This document shows positions 26,844 through 33,912 of a DNA stretch of 64,000 nt, in pieces. The stretch is from NCBI GenBank assembly GCA_963506915.1, contig CAUORE010000006.1, forward strand, positions 1 through 64,000, in the 5' to 3' direction. Numbering within the stretch: position 1 is the stretch's first letter; every line of letters starts with the position of its first letter. The translations under genes and the position numbers were made by a program. The notes under the pieces are model-generated. The model ran no database searches, was not told the origin of the DNA, and saw only the letters and a program-made list of their open reading frames with translations. The stretch is from JABCPE02 sp963506915. Lineage in GTDB: Bacteria > Bacteroidota > Bacteroidia > Flavobacteriales > Weeksellaceae.

Positions 26844-27461
26844 ATGAAAGAAATTCTTGAAAGAATAGAAAAACAAATCAACACATTACAAGAAAAATAT
26901 AAGGATGATTTTTTTGAATATCAATTAAATGATGGAGCGACTGATGAGGATTTTGAAAGGTTGGAAGAAGTCTTAGGATACGCTCTGTCAGAGGATTTTA
27001 AGGAAATCTACCGCGTTCATAATGGAGAGAAAGAAGGCTATTGTCTAATGGGGGAAGAGTGGCTCTCTATTGATAGAGTTATAGATGAATATAAAATCTG
27101 GAAAGAATTATATGATGGTGGTGATTTTTCAGAAGATGGTAAAGACTATGGCTGCAGCCCAGAAGAAGGGATAAAACCTGATTTTTGGTGGAATCCTAAA
27201 TGGATTTCTCTGACAGCTGATGGAGGAGGTAACGGTAAAATGATAGACCTAGACCCATCAAAAGAAGGAAAACGAGGGCAGATAATCCAAATGTGGCATG
27301 ATGATGCAGATCGCAGTATAGAAGCCCAATCTCTGAAAGATTTTTTTGAGAAATATGCACAAGATTTAGAAAAAGGACTCTATGTGATACATCCAGATTA
27401 TGGAATTATCCTAAAAGAAGATTTGGATGAAGATGAGCTGGCAGAGCTGGAGGGAAAGTAG
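26844..27461 (+). CDS. SMI1/KNR4-family protein
   Basis: The 205-residue protein has the SMI1/KNR4 fold: an N-terminal helix pair, the conserved LSEDFKEIYRVHNGEKEG and a central WISLTADGGGNGKMIDL. In bacteria this family is a frequent immunity protein of contact-dependent and polymorphic toxins. Residues 55-90 with the DGGDFSEDGKDYG acidic loop and the acidic C-terminus (EDLDEDELAELEGK) are consistent with a DNA-mimic or toxin-binding surface, though this is inference. A toxin gene is not adjacent, so it may be an orphan immunity gene. It leads the accessory part of the methionine region. Confidence 0.82.
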   Translation: MKEILERIEKQINTLQEKYKDDFFEYQLNDGATDEDFERLEEVLGYALSEDFKEIYRVHNGEKEGYCLMGEEWLSIDRVIDEYKIWKELYDGGDFSEDGKDYGCSPEEGIKPDFWWNPKWISLTADGGGNGKMIDLDPSKEGKRGQIIQMWHDDADRSIEAQSLKDFFEKYAQDLEKGLYVIHPDYGIILKEDLDEDELAELEGK

Positions 27462-27483
27462 AATTTAATAAATACTTATTTAA

Positions 27484-28176
27484 ATGAACGCGGAGGAAAG
27501 GAAAAAACAAGAAGATGACTTTTTTGAAGTTAATAGTGTTAGTATTTTCGAGTATAAAGATTTTATTTGCAGTTTCCCATATAAAAAACAATCATTCCTT
27601 ATAGAAAGAAAAAATTGGGGTGAAACTATACCTAATCATGATTATTTAGAAAAAATTTTTTCTACTTATGGAAATGGTGAAATGGTAAGATTAAATAGAG
27701 AAATGCTTTTTGAAGATGCTAAATCAATAGAAGAATTTATTTTTAAAGTGCTGTTATGGGGATATCCAACCAGAGGAAGAGGTAATAATATAGAGAAGTT
27801 GTTGGAAAAAGAGAATTTGGAAGAATTAAAAATAATTTTAGAAAAATATAAAAATAATAATGTTTCAACAGAGGAACTGGTCGAAGATGTTTCAAAAATA
27901 AAAGGATTAGGGATATCTACGGTGTCTAAATTTTTATATTTTCTGAATGCTAAAATAGACGGCTTTAAAGCACTGATTTTAGATGACCAAATTCTGAATG
28001 TAATTAATAGAAAAAGAATATCAGAATTAAATCAGTTATCTTCATTAAAGAGAGAGAAGGCTCTTAAAAAATATTCTGAGTATTTAGAGAAAATGAGTGA
28101 ACTTTCAAAGGAGCTGGAATGTGAGCCAGATCAGATTGAAATTTTCTTATTTTCGTTTGGAAAGAATGTATCATAA
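27484..28176 (+). CDS. OGG-fold DNA-glycosylase-like protein
   Basis: The 230-residue protein contains a helix-hairpin-helix motif at residues 139-153 (IKGLGISTVSKFLYF) followed by an aspartate pair in ALILDDQIL at 167-168, the relation seen between the HhH and catalytic aspartate of OGG1-type glycosylases. The upstream WGYPTRGRGNN at 92-102 also fits the 8-oxoguanine DNA glycosylase OGG-fold protein family. The base-excision lysine position of OGG1 itself is a serine here, and K149 is one helical turn farther, so activity is uncertain. It is AT-richer than its neighbours. It lies 22 nt after the SMI1 gene and 16 nt before metZ. Confidence 0.6.
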   Translation: MNAEERKKQEDDFFEVNSVSIFEYKDFICSFPYKKQSFLIERKNWGETIPNHDYLEKIFSTYGNGEMVRLNREMLFEDAKSIEEFIFKVLLWGYPTRGRGNNIEKLLEKENLEELKIILEKYKNNNVSTEELVEDVSKIKGLGISTVSKFLYFLNAKIDGFKALILDDQILNVINRKRISELNQLSSLKREKALKKYSEYLEKMSELSKELECEPDQIEIFLFSFGKNVS

Positions 28177-28192
28177 AAAAACAATAAAAAAC

Positions 28193-29362
28193 ATGGAAAA
28201 CAATAAACAAAATTTCGAAACACTTGCTATTCGTACACAGACAGAAAGAACTCAGTATGATGAGCATTCGGTGCCGTTATACCTTACTTCAAGTTTTATT
28301 TTTGAGGATGCGGAGGATATGCGGGCGAGTTTCGCGGAGGAAAAACCAAAGAACCTTTACAGTAGATTTACCAACCCAAATGTAACCGAATTTGTCGATA
28401 AAATCGCTAAAATGGAAGGCGCAGAAACGGGCTATGCTTTTGCTACGGGAATGGCGGCGATATATAGCACGCTGGCTTCTCTGCTTTCTGCGGGCGACCA
28501 TATACTCAGCTGCCGCTCGGTGTTTGGTTCTACACATACACTTTTTACGAAATACTTTCCAAAGTGGAATATCAATACCACTTATTTCGAAGCACATGAG
28601 GAAGATATAGAAAAATACATCCGCCCAGAGACCAAGATTCTTTATCTGGAAACTCCTACTAATCCTGCGATAGAGGTTTTGGATTTGGAGAAAATGGGAA
28701 AAATCGCCAAGAAGCATAATTTGCTTTTCGTGGTGGATAACTGTTTTGCTACGCCATACATCCAGCAGCCTATAAAATATGGAGCTGATATTGTGGTGCA
28801 TTCGGCTACGAAACTGATCGACGGACAGGGGAGAGTTCTCGGCGGTGTCGCTGTGGGTAGAGCAGATTTAATTCGTGAAATTTATCTTTTTGCAAGAAAT
28901 ACAGGGCCTGCAATGTCGCCATTTAACGCTTGGGTTTTATCTAAATCATTGGAAACATTGGCTCTAAGAGTAGAAAAACACTGCGAAAATGCGCTGAAAG
29001 TGGCAGAGTTTTTAGAACAACATCCTAATGTAGAATTTGTGAAATATCCGTTTTTAAAATCACACCCGAACCATGAAGTTGCCAGAAAACAAATGAAATT
29101 GGGCGGAAGTATCGTAGCATTCCAAGTGAAAGGCGGTGTAGAAGGCGGAAGAAATTTCTTAAATAAAATCAAAATGTGTTCATTATCAGCCAATCTGGGA
29201 GATACTAGAACCATAGTAACCCATCCAGCTTCCACTACGCATTCTAAACTAAGCGAGGAAGAAAGAAACGAAGTGGGCATCACAGCAGGGCTGGTTCGCT
29301 GTTCGATAGGGCTGGAAAATGTAGAAGATATTATTGCAGATTTGAAACAAGCATTGGAGTAA
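28193..29362 (+). CDS. metZ: PLP-dependent O-acylhomoserine sulfhydrylase
   Basis: This protein of about 389 residues belongs to the Cys/Met metabolism PLP family and is predicted to turn O-acyl-homoserine and sulfide into homocysteine. It begins with VPLYLTSSFIFEDAEDM and contains YSRFTNPNVT, the cofactor-binding DNCFATPYIQQ and the lysine site VVHSATKLIDGQGRVLGG. C-terminal LSANLGDTRTIVTHPASTTHS is a family hallmark. I set the start at the ATG at 28193, placed 16 nt after the OGG-fold stop, in preference to an upstream ATG within that gene. Cystathionine gamma-synthase activity cannot be excluded. Confidence 0.9.
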   Translation: MENNKQNFETLAIRTQTERTQYDEHSVPLYLTSSFIFEDAEDMRASFAEEKPKNLYSRFTNPNVTEFVDKIAKMEGAETGYAFATGMAAIYSTLASLLSAGDHILSCRSVFGSTHTLFTKYFPKWNINTTYFEAHEEDIEKYIRPETKILYLETPTNPAIEVLDLEKMGKIAKKHNLLFVVDNCFATPYIQQPIKYGADIVVHSATKLIDGQGRVLGGVAVGRADLIREIYLFARNTGPAMSPFNAWVLSKSLETLALRVEKHCENALKVAEFLEQHPNVEFVKYPFLKSHPNHEVARKQMKLGGSIVAFQVKGGVEGGRNFLNKIKMCSLSANLGDTRTIVTHPASTTHSKLSEEERNEVGITAGLVRCSIGLENVEDIIADLKQALE

Positions 29363-29388
29363 GATTTGGAATAAATTTTAAAATCAGA

Positions 29389-30144
29389 ATGAAAAAATCA
29401 GCAAAATATTTTAGTTTATTTTTAATATTGAATATTATTCTTATTTCGTCCAATTTAGGATATGAAGTAAAGGATGGTAAGGTCTACTATAAGTGGATAC
29501 ACGGCGGTAATATGTCCAAAGAAACCACTCTTGTAGAAGATGCTGATGCAGAAACATTTGAAGTTATAAAAAATGATGTAGATCTTCATTTAGGTAAGGA
29601 TAAAAATTATGTATTTTTGGAACTTGCTAAGCTGAAAGCAGACCCTGCTACTTTTGAGCAGATTAAGAAGTATTATTGGCGAGATAAAGACAGTGTGTAT
29701 ATGCTTCGGTATGGTAGTCCAGATAATAATGTAGTAAAGGGAGCTGACCCTGAAACTTTCCAAGTGATGAAAGATGATTGGGGGCGTGATAAGAAAGGAG
29801 TTTATCATATTTACGATCAATTGAAAAATGTAGATCCAAAAAAATTCATAGCAATAGATGAAGATTGGGGAAAAGACGATAAATACTATTATCATAATAA
29901 GGAGAGAATAGATTCTTTGGATTATAAAACAGCAGAAATCGTGAGTCCATATTACATCAAAGACCAATACAGAGTTTTTTGTCGTAATAAAATTGTAAAA
30001 GGAGCTAATCCTAAGACCTTTAAAGCTTTAGATACTGGTATCCATGGATATGATGACAAGTATATATTTGAATTTGAAAGGAATGAAGGTCCTATTACAG
30101 AAGAAGATAAAAAAATATATATGGATGCGGACAAAAAGAAATAA
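29389..30144 (+). CDS. DKNYY-family repeat protein
   Basis: The 251-residue protein has an N-terminal hydrophobic segment that could be a signal or anchor (YFSLFLILNIILIS) and then repeated units built on KDKNYVF, GRDKKGVYH and GKDDKYYYH, each followed by a segment like ADPETFQVMKDDW. This is the DKNYY repeat pattern of predicted secreted proteins of unknown function. The repeats recur about every 30-40 residues. It lies 26 nt after metZ and 2 nt before the next accessory gene, so it appears to be transcribed with the methionine genes. Confidence 0.7.
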   Translation: MKKSAKYFSLFLILNIILISSNLGYEVKDGKVYYKWIHGGNMSKETTLVEDADAETFEVIKNDVDLHLGKDKNYVFLELAKLKADPATFEQIKKYYWRDKDSVYMLRYGSPDNNVVKGADPETFQVMKDDWGRDKKGVYHIYDQLKNVDPKKFIAIDEDWGKDDKYYYHNKERIDSLDYKTAEIVSPYYIKDQYRVFCRNKIVKGANPKTFKALDTGIHGYDDKYIFEFERNEGPITEEDKKIYMDADKKK

Positions 30145-30146
30145 AC

Positions 30147-31115
30147 ATGAATTTCTTGGATAAAATTTTCGGAAAAAAGGAGAAGAAATCAGTCAATATT
30201 CATATTGATAAAGAGAATTTTAAGATAAATGGAAAAGTTTTTTCTTTTCCGTTTTTATATTCTGATTTAAAAGAAATTTTGGGCGAGCCTACCCGTATCC
30301 AAATGAGTGATGGCAAGGCTGATGAGGACGGCTATGTGCTTCCTTCACGCTACTCTTGGGATGATTTAGGGATTGATGCTTTGGAGAAATTCCAAGGAAA
30401 GGTAGTGGAACTGAATCTACAGATTTCAAAAACCAAACCTTATCCATTTTCTCCTGAAAATCCTTTTTCTGGAGAATTTTTGATTGATGGAAAACCTTAT
30501 CAAGAGGCGATTAAAATCAAAAAAGAGGATTACCTTTTTGTTGAATTTAATGTTGGTAAAATGGAGATTTCTGCTCGTATAGCCAGCGAAAAAGAAGAAA
30601 ACTGTCAGCCACAGGAAATCATGAGTGTCTGTATTTGTCAGACCGAACCAAAGCTTAAATCTAAAAAGAAAAATCCATATAAATTTAAAAAGGAAAAAGG
30701 CGAAATTATTGATTTTAAGGATTTTAATTTTAAATTATTGGTTATAGAGGAACTGATGTATAATCAGGATTTACTAAAACCAAAATTTGATATTTATGAT
30801 TTTGTAGAATACGCAGAGCGGGCGATAAATCCAGATGAGGAGGGCTATGAGCCTATTCCAGAAGCTTTGGTATATTTCCGAAATTTGGAAATTCCTAAAA
30901 AATGGACAGAAAAAATCACAGAACTTTATCAAGATGGAGGAAATGAAATCTACATGCAGATTTCTCCGCAGTGGGATGGCGAGGATGAGATTTATAATGT
31001 TCAGTCTTTTGACGATGTAGAAAATTTTCCTCAATTAAAGAAAATTACTGCTTTTAATATCAATGATGAAGCGTGTGAATTTTTGAAGAATAAAGGAATA
31101 GAAATAGGAAACTAA
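30147..31115 (+). CDS. DUF7738/DUF6892-like two-domain protein
   Basis: The 322-residue protein seems to have an N-terminal domain of about 95 residues (FLYSDLKEILGEPTRIQ and RYSWDDLGID) similar to DUF7738 and a C-terminal domain from about residue 200 (KPKFDIYDFVEYAE, ELYQDGGNEIYMQISPQWDGEDE) similar to DUF6892. Family names are from memory and no motif of known activity is present. These domains occur in accessory proteins often near SMI1/KNR4 genes. It follows the DKNYY gene by 2 nt and precedes metH1 by 18 nt. Confidence 0.55.
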   Translation: MNFLDKIFGKKEKKSVNIHIDKENFKINGKVFSFPFLYSDLKEILGEPTRIQMSDGKADEDGYVLPSRYSWDDLGIDALEKFQGKVVELNLQISKTKPYPFSPENPFSGEFLIDGKPYQEAIKIKKEDYLFVEFNVGKMEISARIASEKEENCQPQEIMSVCICQTEPKLKSKKKNPYKFKKEKGEIIDFKDFNFKLLVIEELMYNQDLLKPKFDIYDFVEYAERAINPDEEGYEPIPEALVYFRNLEIPKKWTEKITELYQDGGNEIYMQISPQWDGEDEIYNVQSFDDVENFPQLKKITAFNINDEACEFLKNKGIEIGN

Positions 31116-31133
31116 TATTTAAATAAAATAAAC

Positions 31134-32135
31134 TTGAAAAATACAAAACAATTAAATGATGCATTGGAGCATCGGATTTTGATTCTGGATGGAGCTATGG
31201 GAACCATGATTCAGAAGTATAATCTTACCGAAGAAGACTATCGCGGCGAGCAGTTTCGTGATTGGGCATATCCCGTGAAAGGGAATAATGATATGCTGTC
31301 CATCACCAAACCCAGCGTGATAGATGAAATCCACAGGCAGTATTTGGAGGCTGGAGCAGACATTATAGAGACCAATACTTTTTCCAGCACGACCATCGCG
31401 ATGGCGGACTACCATATGGAGGATTTTGTTTATCAACTGAACTATGAATCTGCAAAACTTGCCCGAAAAGCCTGTGATGATTATACCGCTAAAACTCCAG
31501 ACAAACCGAGATTTGTGGCAGGGGCTATTGGGCCTACAAATAAAACAGCCAGCCTTAGCCCAGATGTGAATGACCCAGGCTACAGAGCTATTACCTTTGA
31601 TGAACTTAGAAATGCTTATAAACAACAAGCGGAGGCATTATTAGATGGCGGTGCTGATATTCTCTTGGTGGAAACTATTTTTGACACGCTCAATGCAAAG
31701 GCGGCTCTTTTCGCGATTGATGAAATTCAGGAGGAGAGAGGAATCTGTATTCCTACGATGGTTTCTGGAACTATTACTGATGCTTCTGGGCGTACTCTGA
31801 GCGGACAGACTGCGGAAGCTTTCCTTATTTCGGTTTCTCATTTGGATTTGCTGAGTATTGGGTTTAATTGTGCTTTGGGCGCAAAACAGCTTGTTCCATA
31901 TTTAGAGGCTATCGCTCCACAGACTCATTTTAGGATTTCTGCTCACCCAAATGCTGGGCTTCCTAATGCTTTTGGGCAGTATGATGAAACTCCAGAGCAG
32001 ACAGCAGAACAGATAAAAGAGTATCTAGATAAAGGATTGATAAACATTATCGGTGGTTGCTGTGGAACTACACCAGAGCATATAAAGGCTCTTTCAGACC
32101 TTGCAAAAGACTATAAACCAAGAAAAAATACTTAA
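31134..32135 (+). CDS. metH: Methionine synthase, homocysteine-binding half
   Basis: This 333-residue protein is the N-terminal homocysteine S-methyltransferase module of cobalamin-dependent methionine synthase as a separate gene. It has LILDGAMGTMIQ near the start, the zinc-ligand cysteine in IGFNCALGA and the GGCCGTTPEHI pair near residue 315. It has a TTG start at 31134. The remaining domains lie in the gene at 33884. Between the halves are ompA and a small membrane-protein gene. Split metH genes occur in Bacteroidetes; the separation by unrelated genes is less usual. Confidence 0.9.
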   Translation: MKNTKQLNDALEHRILILDGAMGTMIQKYNLTEEDYRGEQFRDWAYPVKGNNDMLSITKPSVIDEIHRQYLEAGADIIETNTFSSTTIAMADYHMEDFVYQLNYESAKLARKACDDYTAKTPDKPRFVAGAIGPTNKTASLSPDVNDPGYRAITFDELRNAYKQQAEALLDGGADILLVETIFDTLNAKAALFAIDEIQEERGICIPTMVSGTITDASGRTLSGQTAEAFLISVSHLDLLSIGFNCALGAKQLVPYLEAIAPQTHFRISAHPNAGLPNAFGQYDETPEQTAEQIKEYLDKGLINIIGGCCGTTPEHIKALSDLAKDYKPRKNT

Positions 32136-32183
32136 AAAGTGTTAAAAAATCATAAAATAAATATGCTCTTTCGAAATAAAATG

Positions 32184-32191
32184 TATATTTG
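32184..32191 (+). promoter_or_regulatory. Candidate -7 promoter element of ompA
   Basis: TATATTTG matches TAnnTTTG and lies 29 bases upstream of the ompA ATG at 32221, indicating that ompA has its own promoter within the methionine region. Confidence 0.55.
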
Positions 32192-32220
32192 CACCATTAA
32201 TTCATAAAATTAGTTTAGAA

Positions 32221-33357
32221 ATGAAGAAGATTTTCTTATCAGTAATGTTAGCAGGTGCTGCAGTAGCAGCTAATGCACAGAGTGTTAGCAGTATTAGCTA
32301 TGGTAAATTTTTTGATAACTGGCAAGTAGGTGTGAATGTAGGAGGATATACTCCAACTACAGGATATCCTTTCTTTAAGTCTACAAGACTTAGCTTCGGT
32401 GCAGAAGTAGGAAAGCAGATTTCTCCTAGCTTCCGTCTTGGATTGGATGGTACAGCATATATCAATGATAATGTGAGAAGTGGTTATAATCCATTGGCTA
32501 TTGAGCATGTAAATGTAGCTATGTTAGGTAACTTCAACCTTAGCAACATCTTTGGAGGTTACAAAGGAGAACCTCGTAAGTTTGAGGTAGAAGCAGTTGC
32601 TGGACCAGGATGGTTCCATTCTTTCAAGCCGGGAAAAAATAACGATGTGAGTGGAATGACAGTTAAGTTTGGTGCAAACTTCTTGCTTAACTTAGGTTCT
32701 TCTAAAGCTTGGGCAGTTAAGTTTAGTCCATCAATCTTATATGCGATTGATAAACCAATTCCACAACATGCAAACAGCCTTAACTCATTGCATTCTTATA
32801 CACAAGCTAGTTTAGGTCTTGTTTATAGATTTAAAGGAAGCAATGGAGCTCACCACTTCACTGCAGCTCAGGCATCTGCACCTGTAGTAGAGGATAACTC
32901 TGGAGCACTTCGTGGAGAATTAAGCGAAAAAGATAGAGAATTGAGAGATGCTAGAAACCGTATCCACGAATTGGAAGGAGAATTAGCAGAAGCTCGTAAC
33001 AGAAAACCAGAAGTAGAAACTGTGGTAGAAACTAAGAGAACTCTAGAGTCTGTAGTTACTTTCGCACAAGGAAAAACTATCATCGCTCCTTCTCAGCAGC
33101 CGAATGTAGCTAGAATCGCTACTTATTTGAAGAAATATCCTAACAGTAAAGTTGTTATCAAAGGATTTGCTTCACCAGAAGGAAGTGTTGAAGTTAACGA
33201 AAGAATCGCTAAAGCTCGTGCAGAAGCAGTTAAAGCTGTTCTTGTTAAACAATACAAAATCAATGCAGATCGTATCGTAGCAGAAGGAAATGGTATTGGT
33301 CACATGTTCTCAGAACCAGATTGGAACAGAGTAAGTATTGCTACTATCAAAGAATAA
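32221..33357 (+). CDS. OmpA-family outer-membrane protein
   Basis: The 378-residue protein has a signal peptide (VMLAGAAVAANAQ), a beta-barrel domain over about residues 25-210 (GKFFDNWQVGVNVGGYTP, SLGLVYRFKG), an acidic coiled linker (SEKDRELRDARNRIHELEGE) and a C-terminal OmpA peptidoglycan-binding domain of about 100 residues (VTFAQGKTII, VVIKGFASPEGS, ARAEAVKAVL). It anchors the outer membrane to the cell wall. Codon use looks optimised, with many GCA/GTA/GAA codons, suggesting abundant expression. It has its own promoter and terminator (33385-33419), so it is transcriptionally independent of the metH halves. Confidence 0.88.
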   Translation: MKKIFLSVMLAGAAVAANAQSVSSISYGKFFDNWQVGVNVGGYTPTTGYPFFKSTRLSFGAEVGKQISPSFRLGLDGTAYINDNVRSGYNPLAIEHVNVAMLGNFNLSNIFGGYKGEPRKFEVEAVAGPGWFHSFKPGKNNDVSGMTVKFGANFLLNLGSSKAWAVKFSPSILYAIDKPIPQHANSLNSLHSYTQASLGLVYRFKGSNGAHHFTAAQASAPVVEDNSGALRGELSEKDRELRDARNRIHELEGELAEARNRKPEVETVVETKRTLESVVTFAQGKTIIAPSQQPNVARIATYLKKYPNSKVVIKGFASPEGSVEVNERIAKARAEAVKAVLVKQYKINADRIVAEGNGIGHMFSEPDWNRVSIATIKE

Positions 33358-33384
33358 TTTAAAATTGTTCAATGTTTCATAACA

Positions 33385-33419
33385 AATAGGGAGGTAAATT
33401 TTTACCTTCCTATTTTTTT
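33385..33419 (+). terminator. Intrinsic terminator after ompA
   Basis: AATAGGGAGGTAAA at 33385-33398 pairs with TTTACCTTCCTATT at 33401-33414 with one G-T wobble, followed by a T-run. It separates ompA from the downstream membrane-protein gene. Confidence 0.85.
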
Positions 33420-33480
33420 ATGTTTTTTAAAAAACTTACCTTTGAGGCTTATATATTTTGAATAAATATTCTAAAGACCA

Positions 33481-33912
33481 ATGATTGAGAATATAGTGCA
33501 AGGAATCGATATTGTTGTGATGGCAGCAATCATTTTTTTACCAATAATTATCGGTATAAAATTGAATAAAGTTTTTAATAACAATTTTTGGATGATACTT
33601 TTTGGGGTTTTGTGCATATTGGTAATATTGGTTACTTTGGGAGCATATTGGTATGATGAATTGTCAAAAAGGATATTATTAACATATTATGGTTTCAATG
33701 AATACTTGATGATGGATGGGCTTGCTTATGAAAATGTAAAACCAGAAAATATTTCTCGTGTTAATGAGATATATAACAGCATGTTTGGGGTAAGCTGGGT
33801 ATTAAAGGCCTTTTTTGCTCATGTATTGTTTGCTATTCCATATAGTTTAATAGTGTCATTAGTCATTAAATATTTAAAAATCAATGAGATATTTAAAACT
33901 TTCAGGGCTTGA
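33481..33912 (+). CDS. Small three-helix membrane protein
   Basis: The 143-residue protein has three predicted membrane segments: IVVMAAIIFLPIIIGI, WMILFGVLCILVILVTL and FFAHVLFAIPYSLIVSLVI. I do not recognise the family. Its last 29 nt overlap the start of the second metH gene in another frame, so its translation may feed that start codon. It lies directly after the ompA terminator; no promoter match to TAnnTTTG is evident in the 60 bases before it. Confidence 0.5.
   Translation: MIENIVQGIDIVVMAAIIFLPIIIGIKLNKVFNNNFWMILFGVLCILVILVTLGAYWYDELSKRILLTYYGFNEYLMMDGLAYENVKPENISRVNEIYNSMFGVSWVLKAFFAHVLFAIPYSLIVSLVIKYLKINEIFKTFRA

Noticed and set aside
28289..28801. A 170-codon open frame antisense to metZ
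   Set aside because: It lies wholly inside a PLP-enzyme gene with strong motifs; its composition is that of a reverse-complement shadow.
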